A stretch of 64,000 bases of DNA, taken from Lomentospora prolificans (taxonomy: Eukaryota; Ascomycota; Sordariomycetes; Microascales; Microascaceae). A model generated the notes under the pieces. That model saw only the letters and a list, made by a program, of their open reading frames with translations. It did not search any database and was not told the origin of the DNA. This document shows, one piece after another, positions 57,982-64,000 of the stretch; position 1 is the stretch's first letter; each line of letters opens with the position of its first letter. The position numbers and the translations under genes were made by a program. The stretch spans positions 4,216,001-4,280,000 of the forward strand of contig JARFXM010000004.1 in the NCBI GenBank assembly GCA_029532625.1. Reading direction: 5' to 3'.

Positions 57982-58627
57982 TTTTTGGGTATCCTTGGGG
58001 GGCTATAGATGGGTCGTGTTGAACGAGGCAAATAAGTAGGGATGATGACAACTGAGGCGTCGGGACCATTTTTGTTAAACGTTTTGGCTACCTTTGTATC
58101 TTATCACAGTGTATATCGTGTTTGGCTGGAGTTTGGCTTGTTAATGCTTATCTTGTTGGCATCTTTGAAAATGCGTCTTTACACCTTGGCTGTTTGTCGT
58201 TGACTTGTCAAATCCTTAGTTACTCCCAAGGGCGAGGGGGCCAAACGACATCAATGATGAAAGCATTGAGATCTTCCTGGCATCTACACTAGATAGTCTA
58301 CAAGCTACTGGAAGTAGTAGTGCTTAACTTGTTAAACAAGATAATTGATTCACGCCGAGACTATGCTATCCACCCCCCTCAACGCCGGTTAATAGAGAAG
58401 AAAGACTCGTCTCCTTTGACCCAGACCGATTTCCAAACTCGAAACATACCAAGAGTGTCATATACAAGAAGAAAGGAAAAAAAAAAGAAAAAATAACAAA
58501 AAAAGGCTATTCAAGTTGAAGTTCAAGGCTTTCTCCCGCATACCCAAATCATTATACAGAACCCCCCGTTACACAATCCAACATCCGAAAAAAAGAAAAC
58601 GCTACTTCAAATCCCGCTTTCCATAGA
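57982..58627. other. Convergent 3' flank
   Basis: Spacer between the acidic protein gene (+) and the transporter gene (-), with A-rich stretches around 58,470-58,510. No gene is seen. Confidence 0.5.
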
Positions 58628-61104
58628 TCACGGCCACTCCGTCGGTCCAATCTTCATACCTTCCGGGACAGATGATTTGAACGATGTACCCTTGTAATCC
58701 ATGTTGTCCACGGCCACAGAGTTGCCCCACCACTGAGGCGCCTGTGCGGAAGTCAGGTATAGCGTGAAGAAGATGACCATGGTCGACAGGATGAGGCCAC
58801 AGTCGAGGGCGGCGGAAAGGATATAGTTGTACTGGAGCCACCAGCCGGTGTACCGCCTCTTGATGAAGTAGTTGAAGATCGTGCCAACGATGGCCCAGCA
58901 GAAGTAGATGTAGACGCTCGCGGGCGGAAGCCAACCGGAACCGCCAAAGATGAGAGGCGCGCTGACATAGCGCCAGATGGAGCGGGGCCAGCGCCTAGCG
59001 AGGATCCAGGTGAGAACGGGAGTGAGAGCGCCGATGAGCCAGAACCACTGGAGGGTGTGGTAGATGGCCTTGCCGCTGAAGATGCGAGCGGGACCGATGG
59101 CGCCCCAGATGATAGAGGCGGTGAAAAACACGCGGCCGCCTGGACAGGTGTAGTTGTTCTCTTGCTGGAGATCGCAGACATTGGGAATGTTGGCGAGAGC
59201 CCAGTTCATGACAATGATTTGAACAATGGCGGACCAGACGGAGGCGATGAGCTGAGACGAGAACATGACGCGGGGAGGGACCTTCATGTAGTGGCCGAGT
59301 TTAAGATCCTGGGCGAAATACAAGGCTTGCGACATGCAGATGTAGCCATAGTTCTTGAACATCATCATGGCCATGGGGCGGCCGGGGACCATGTAGCCGA
59401 TAATGAATTCGGTGAGAACGTTGAGGCCGAGCTGGATGTTGGTGACGGCCTGAATGATGCCGATAGGAAGGAGCCAGACAACGGGGAGGAGGATGCAGAC
59501 GAGGTAAGCCCATGCGGGAAAGCCAGTAGGCCAACCGGCAACCACACCAAAGGAGATACCAACCATGACTAGGAAAAGACCTATTGTTGCTACTGTTAGT
59601 GCGTGCGCTCAAGATAGTACGGTACCGCCAAACAGCGTGGGACTTTAGACAAGAACTCACTCAAATACCACCAGTCCTCTGCATCACGATACTTCTTCAT
59701 CAATCTCATGTGCACGTCGTCCTCCTGGTGGCGCGCCATCCTAAACTGCTTCCAGATCTCCTTGCCATGGTATAATGCGACATGGACAACAACGGCAGTG
59801 ATGGCGGCAAAAGAAAGACCGTAGGCAAGCGCAAATTGTGTCGACAGAAAAAGAGGAGAGTAGGCTTTGTAGGCTTCCTCATCGAACTGGTACTGGTCGT
59901 TGAGGATTCTGGAAACATTGTACTCGTGGCCGGTGTTGTCGTAGCTGATGGAGCTCTGGACCGGGAAGTAATCGGAGTACCAGGTACCAGTGAAGTGGAT
60001 ACCCATGGAGATGAAGACGAAGAAGACGACAATACCCGCCGTTACGTTGGAAATGGCATGGAAAGGCGGGATCAAGGGGGAGGTGAGGAAGCCGGAAATG
60101 ACAGTCCAGTCAAAGGTCAAGGGAAACAATCCATATCCCGAATAGCCACCGAAAAGCTTGTTGACAATAACATTGTTCGGCGCAATCCAACAAATCCAAG
60201 TGAAATAGGAGAGGCCCTGGAAGATCCAGCCCGGGAACCAGTACCAGATAAAAGCACCACTGCCAGCAATCAAAAACAGCCTATAACGGCCAATCTTCCA
60301 GCCGTTGGTCTTGGACGGGTCGGAGGGGGAGTGATCGTGGAGGGTGTAGAAGAGCGCGCAGTTGACAAGATCGGAAGGCCAAATCATCGAGGCAGGCCAG
60401 ACCAAGAAGCGGCGGGCGAGACCGGCGAGACCGTAGCCAGTGCACAGGGTCGTGATACCGAACAAGAGTTGGAAGGCCCAGCCAAAGCTCTGGCCGTAAA
60501 ACAACTGTTGAGCAAGCAAAACATCGGTCGCATACAAAACGCCTCCACCATAAGCGGCCTTCATAGAACATGAGTCAGTACATCATCTTCATCGGTGTTC
60601 CGGGCTACGTCCTCTCGTCGCTCAATGGTAAATCCCCCATCGTCGTCCGAAGAGGGCCGAGTCCTCGAGAATAACCTCATAAAAACTCACATTAGACATC
60701 ACAACAATGATGACATGCTCCTTGTAATTGAACTTTCCGGGCTTCAGGTTAAATTTCAATCCCCACAAGTTCCACTCCCTGTCGGGCATGATGAGATCCC
60801 AGCCGAGGCCGAGAGGATAGGCAACCAGCTGGACAACATAGGTTGTTATCGAAACACTCGGGTTGCGCAGCGAGAAAAGCATATTCACAGCAGATCCGAC
60901 TGTGCAGAGGAACATGCCAATCACCCAGGCGCGGATCGTGTTGGCGGGTAGATCAACATCGAAATTTCGGACGACGGCTCGCACCTATTGTTTCACGTCG
61001 ATCGCGTTTCGTCAGCATACCGAGAAGCTAAGGGCATCCCCGCTGAAAATGGATTCCCCAACAATCTCTCATCTCCAGTTCCTCCTAGAAATCACATGTT
61101 CTGC

Positions 61105-61138
<34 letters not shown>

Positions 61139-61419
61139 AAGGGTGAAAGCGAAGGAAAACGCACCTCGGGGTACGGGCTGTTGTCGTCCATGAGCGCTTG
61201 CTCAATCTCAGGGCCCTTCTCGGCATTTCCGGTCGCAATGGCAGCGTCAAGCTCGTTTAGCTCGTCGAGGGGCAGGTTCGGGTCCAGCTTGAAAGCCTTC
61301 TTCTCCATTCGTTCGAGGGATTTTAGGTGTTCGAGCCCCGACACCTCGACGCACTCTGAGGGGGCGGGTAGAGGCGTGATGTCCTCGGGCTCATGGCGCC
61401 GGCGGAAGAGAGGAGCCAT
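58628..61419 (-). CDS. OPT-family oligopeptide transporter
   Basis: Four exons (61419-61165, 60984-60691, 60558-59661, 59580-58628) give 799 residues. An acidic cytosolic N-terminus (~85 residues) leads to the family signature SPYPEVRAVVRNFD, which is split by intron 1 after SPYPE. About 14-16 hydrophobic segments follow. A KVPPRVMF motif corresponds to the KIPPR signature of the peptide-transporter branch of the OPT family, here in LGHYMKVPPRVMFSSQLIAS. Other typical parts are RRFLVWPASMIWPSDLVNC and YGYICMSQALYF. The expected role is proton-coupled uptake of tetra- to hexapeptides or glutathione at the plasma membrane; substrate not readable. Intron 1 contains an uninterrupted 31-base T tract on the coding strand. 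It could act with the secreted sedolisin ~5 kb away in peptide scavenging, but co-location alone does not prove that. Confidence 0.95.
61106..61136 (-). repeat. T31 homopolymer tract in OPT intron 1
   Basis: Thirty-one uninterrupted T on the coding strand (A on the plus strand), beginning 28 bases after the intron donor. It lies in the intron, not next to the acceptor, so it is not the usual polypyrimidine tract. Confidence 0.9.
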
Positions 61420-64000
61420 TGTCGTTTAGAGGAGCAATTCTGAACTATGGCCGGCCGGCCCTTCTCAATCGGCGGTAGGAATCGCCGTCGTTTCTAGGTT
61501 CGGTTCGGAGTCGTATTTGGGAAAGGATTTATTCGACGGTGATGCTGTGTAGAGGGAAAGGCAGGGCCGGGAGAGGAGGAAGAGAAAGAGGAGACGATTC
61601 ACCCGCTCATACGCAGCACGACGATGGAGGCCCTGGAAAAGGATTACTGGGTGACCAGGGGAGAGAGGGGGGAAATACGGAGTACCTAAGGCTAACTCGG
61701 TTGATGGCTGCCAGCACTGGACTCAATTGCCAGGCCATCAATTTACTAAAGTACTATCGCCCGTTTCCGGGCTGCAGCTCCTGGTGTAGGAGCCAGCTCA
61801 GGACGTCGGTTGGTCCGAGTCCTTTTTTAGTGGGTAAATTGCACCTCGACGACGGGCGTCAATGGCACCTTCGGTCTGGTAAGACCGCAATAGCGGATTC
61901 CTGCTGATTTCCCTCGCAAACGAGCACGCCACAATCGATCTGGCAGCCCAGGGCTTCCCTAACATGCTGAATCCTCCAGCAAGGTAGGTATCCGTACATC
62001 ATGTATCGCGACAATATCCCCCTGATATCTGCCTTCTTTTCCACGCGCAATAGGCGATTCCATGCACAATCATACGTAGCAAACTCCCGAAAGTAATCAC
62101 CCCTAATAGTCCGACACCAAGACTGCATCCCAGAATGGCGATGCATTGAAAATGGATATTGGTCCCCTTTAGAGGAAGTATTCCGCTCTTGGTGCCCTTG
62201 TTCGGTCGTCTCGGCTCCCAGGTACAAATCAGGGCCTCTGGTGGAGCCTTGGTGGTGGGGTACCGGGGTTGTCACCTTCCTCTTCCTTCAATGTACCGTG
62301 TATGTACCTTCTCCAACCCAGCGCCATGCGGCACCAAAGACTCGAGGTCTTTAAGTTGATCATCGCACACTTTAGCACACTTTAGCACACCCGACATCTT
62401 GAGGAGCTGGGTTTGGTTTCGTTCTCGCAAACACGCTTGATCGAGAATCAGGATTGACTTCTTCTCTTCATCCGTCAATAGACACTACGCTAGCTGCTAA
62501 TACCTCATACTCCACGGAATACCGGAGAGATATCACTCCTACGATTCGCATATCAACAGCCCGCTACGGATAGTACTTAGCACACAGTCTGGAGAAATCC
62601 AGGCCTTGGGGAGTGATACTTGGGAAGTACCAAGCTGAGGTTGCATCCACACAAAGTCACCCACCTTTGGCACCCCAGTCTTCTTTCCAGACACCCTGAA
62701 GAGTTAAACGCCCTTTCCACCAGACTGGGAAAGAGCAATTCGACCAACACCTTCTCCACGCTCTCGAACAAGGTACCTCCCCATGGGCTGTGGCTGTTTT
62801 CTTAATAGCCTCCAATCTGGGGGGGAATGCCAAGAACCGCATGCCGGGAGACAAGCACGACGATGGCGGAATGGGTTGCTTAAGTCGACTCATCTTCAGA
62901 AGAGAAAAAGAAATTCTGCAGGCACGTCCTCGTCCAGTAGCTTCACAAGTCTGTTTCGCGGCTCACCCGTCTCACCGAATGCCTCGCCTAAAAGACTTGT
63001 CGCGATGTTTTGAACGGCCTCTCGGGAATAAGACGAATTTGGAAAATGAAAAGAAAAAAAAAAAAGTACCATGACCAGAGCGATGGCGGCGGCCATGAGG
63101 CGTGGGACATGGACATTGGAACTTTTGCTGCCAGCCACCACACTATGCGTGGACCAATCCGTCCAAGCCGCCACCTGGGTGAAGCAGCTGACCACACCTG
63201 GTAATCACTTTGCCGCTGCCATGACTCTGACCATTATGACAGTTGAATCGCGGGATCTCAAAATGCCCGCCAACAAAAGGCCCTCTTAGTTGTGGCCAGT
63301 GAAAGGACCCACTCCAACGTGAGCTTTTTTCTGGAGTATCGACGGGCGCCTCTGTACTGGCGTGTCGTACAAATGTCCGCTACTGGAGGATCGATCGCAC
63401 AACATGCGGCGCATTTTGAGGATACGACGAAAGGGCGCCTTAAATACCATGTTGCCTGCCCGCAAGGGAATACACCGCATCAAGCGCTCTTGCTCCTGTG
63501 ATTTGTGATTGGCTCAAGGGCCAGCTGGAACAAAAAGTCCCCATCAAAAGTGCCGAGGATATATGGACAGGAGTATCCTCCGATTCGGAGACTCAGTTTT
63601 GACGTGAACGCGATCTTCAGTGATATCCATCGAGTTCATAGATGCTCTCACCGAGAAACTCACCTTCCATGCAGTTTCGTCAGTTTTAAATGCTTGGTAT
63701 GGCGCTAGCATCCTCGATCGTCCAAGGCGTTCAGGGTTGCACACTCTCCCAAGTATATGTTGTTCAGTGGCGCAGACACCCAGCTTCTCCGAACCTTCAT
63801 TCGAGCGAAAGAACATCCTTACTCCTCCTACACTTACCATACTACACTCCCATCAAGATGCGCACGGGTAACTTAGGCGGGTAGACGTGATACTGTGCCA
63901 TTGTGAGACCGCAGGCTAACCCGTCTAGCATGGCGAGACGGATAGAGCTGATGCTGCATCAATAATCAGGCTTCTCGGCGCAATTTTTCGAGCTGGTCCA
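61420..64000. other. Right end, mostly without supported genes
   Basis: OPT promoter first (~61.4-61.7 kb), then open frames with no recognised domain. A possible broken gene lies at 61,859-62,478 on the minus strand. A short ACACTTTAGC-type tandem occurs at ~62,366-62,390. Minus-strand frames at 62,577-63,197 have coding-like codon use in places but no motif or convincing start. I see no RNA gene. Confidence 0.4.
61859..62478 (-). pseudogene. Possible frameshifted or spliced gene of unknown function
   Basis: Two minus-strand frames follow each other directly: 62478-62272 (68 codons, from MTDEEKKSILILDQACLRER) and 62275-61859 (ending QESAIAVLPDRRCH). The downstream one has natural-looking composition (HRHSGMQSWCRTIRGDYFRE, CAWNRLLRVEKKADIRG, EALGCQIDCGVLVCEG), so the pair may be one gene with a one-base shift near 62,273, or an unrecognised intron. 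A short tandem repeat lies inside the first part (VLKCAKVC). I do not recognise the family. Confidence 0.3.

Noticed and set aside
59782..60573. 263-codon plus-strand frame
   Set aside because: Antisense of OPT transporter exon 3; no motif.
1..64000. CRISPR arrays, tRNA and rRNA genes, intact transposons
   Set aside because: No regularly spaced repeats, no B-box-like GGTTCGANTCC with a matching cloverleaf, no rRNA-like stretch and no transposase or reverse-transcriptase motif was found by eye.

Overview
The window is nuclear DNA of a filamentous ascomycete (Pezizomycotina, most likely Sordariomycetes). The evidence is short GT-AG introns of about 50-250 bases with CTAAC-like branch points, many monocistronic genes on both strands, pyrimidine-rich promoters, and a RID/Masc1-type cytosine methyltransferase, a family restricted to fungi with RIP or MIP. 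There is no sign of prokaryotic, plasmid or viral organisation. I built the gene models by joining reading frames at splice sites, and every join quoted keeps the frame unless stated.

Left third (1-21.2 kb): LAS17/WASP (-); a small NQ-rich protein (-); an AT-rich gene-free block; a RID-like DNA methyltransferase (+) broken by one internal TAG; an RBR E3 ubiquitin ligase (+); mitochondrial 2-methylcitrate dehydratase (+); a secreted SMP-30-like beta-propeller (-); an Lsb1/Pin3-type SH3 protein (+); and an HhH-GPD DNA glycosylase (+). Middle (22-45 kb): the 2080-residue SEN1 helicase (+), ribosomal protein eS27 (+), a PIP-box protein resembling Spd1-type ribonucleotide reductase inhibitors (+), a Gemin2-like protein (-), a 4.4 kb gene-free stretch, a secreted BBE-type FAD oxidase (+) and a 724-residue fungal protein of unknown role (-). 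Right third (45-64 kb): a 4.2 kb gene-free stretch, the WD40 protein IPI3 (+), a secreted sedolisin (S53) protease (+), the LYR protein ISD11 (+), a large acidic nuclear-looking protein (+), an OPT-family oligopeptide transporter (-), then about 2.6 kb with only a weak broken gene candidate.

Most genes are housekeeping and independent. Functional pairs worth noting are LAS17 with its SH3 partner Lsb1 (Arp2/3 actin assembly), and SEN1 with genome maintenance (HhH glycosylase, Spd1-like). I found no CRISPR, tRNA, rRNA or intact transposon. The most interesting signals are the single nonsense codon in an otherwise complete rid-like gene beside an AT-rich block, and a pair of opposite one-base shifts in C-tracts of the LAS17 polyproline region.
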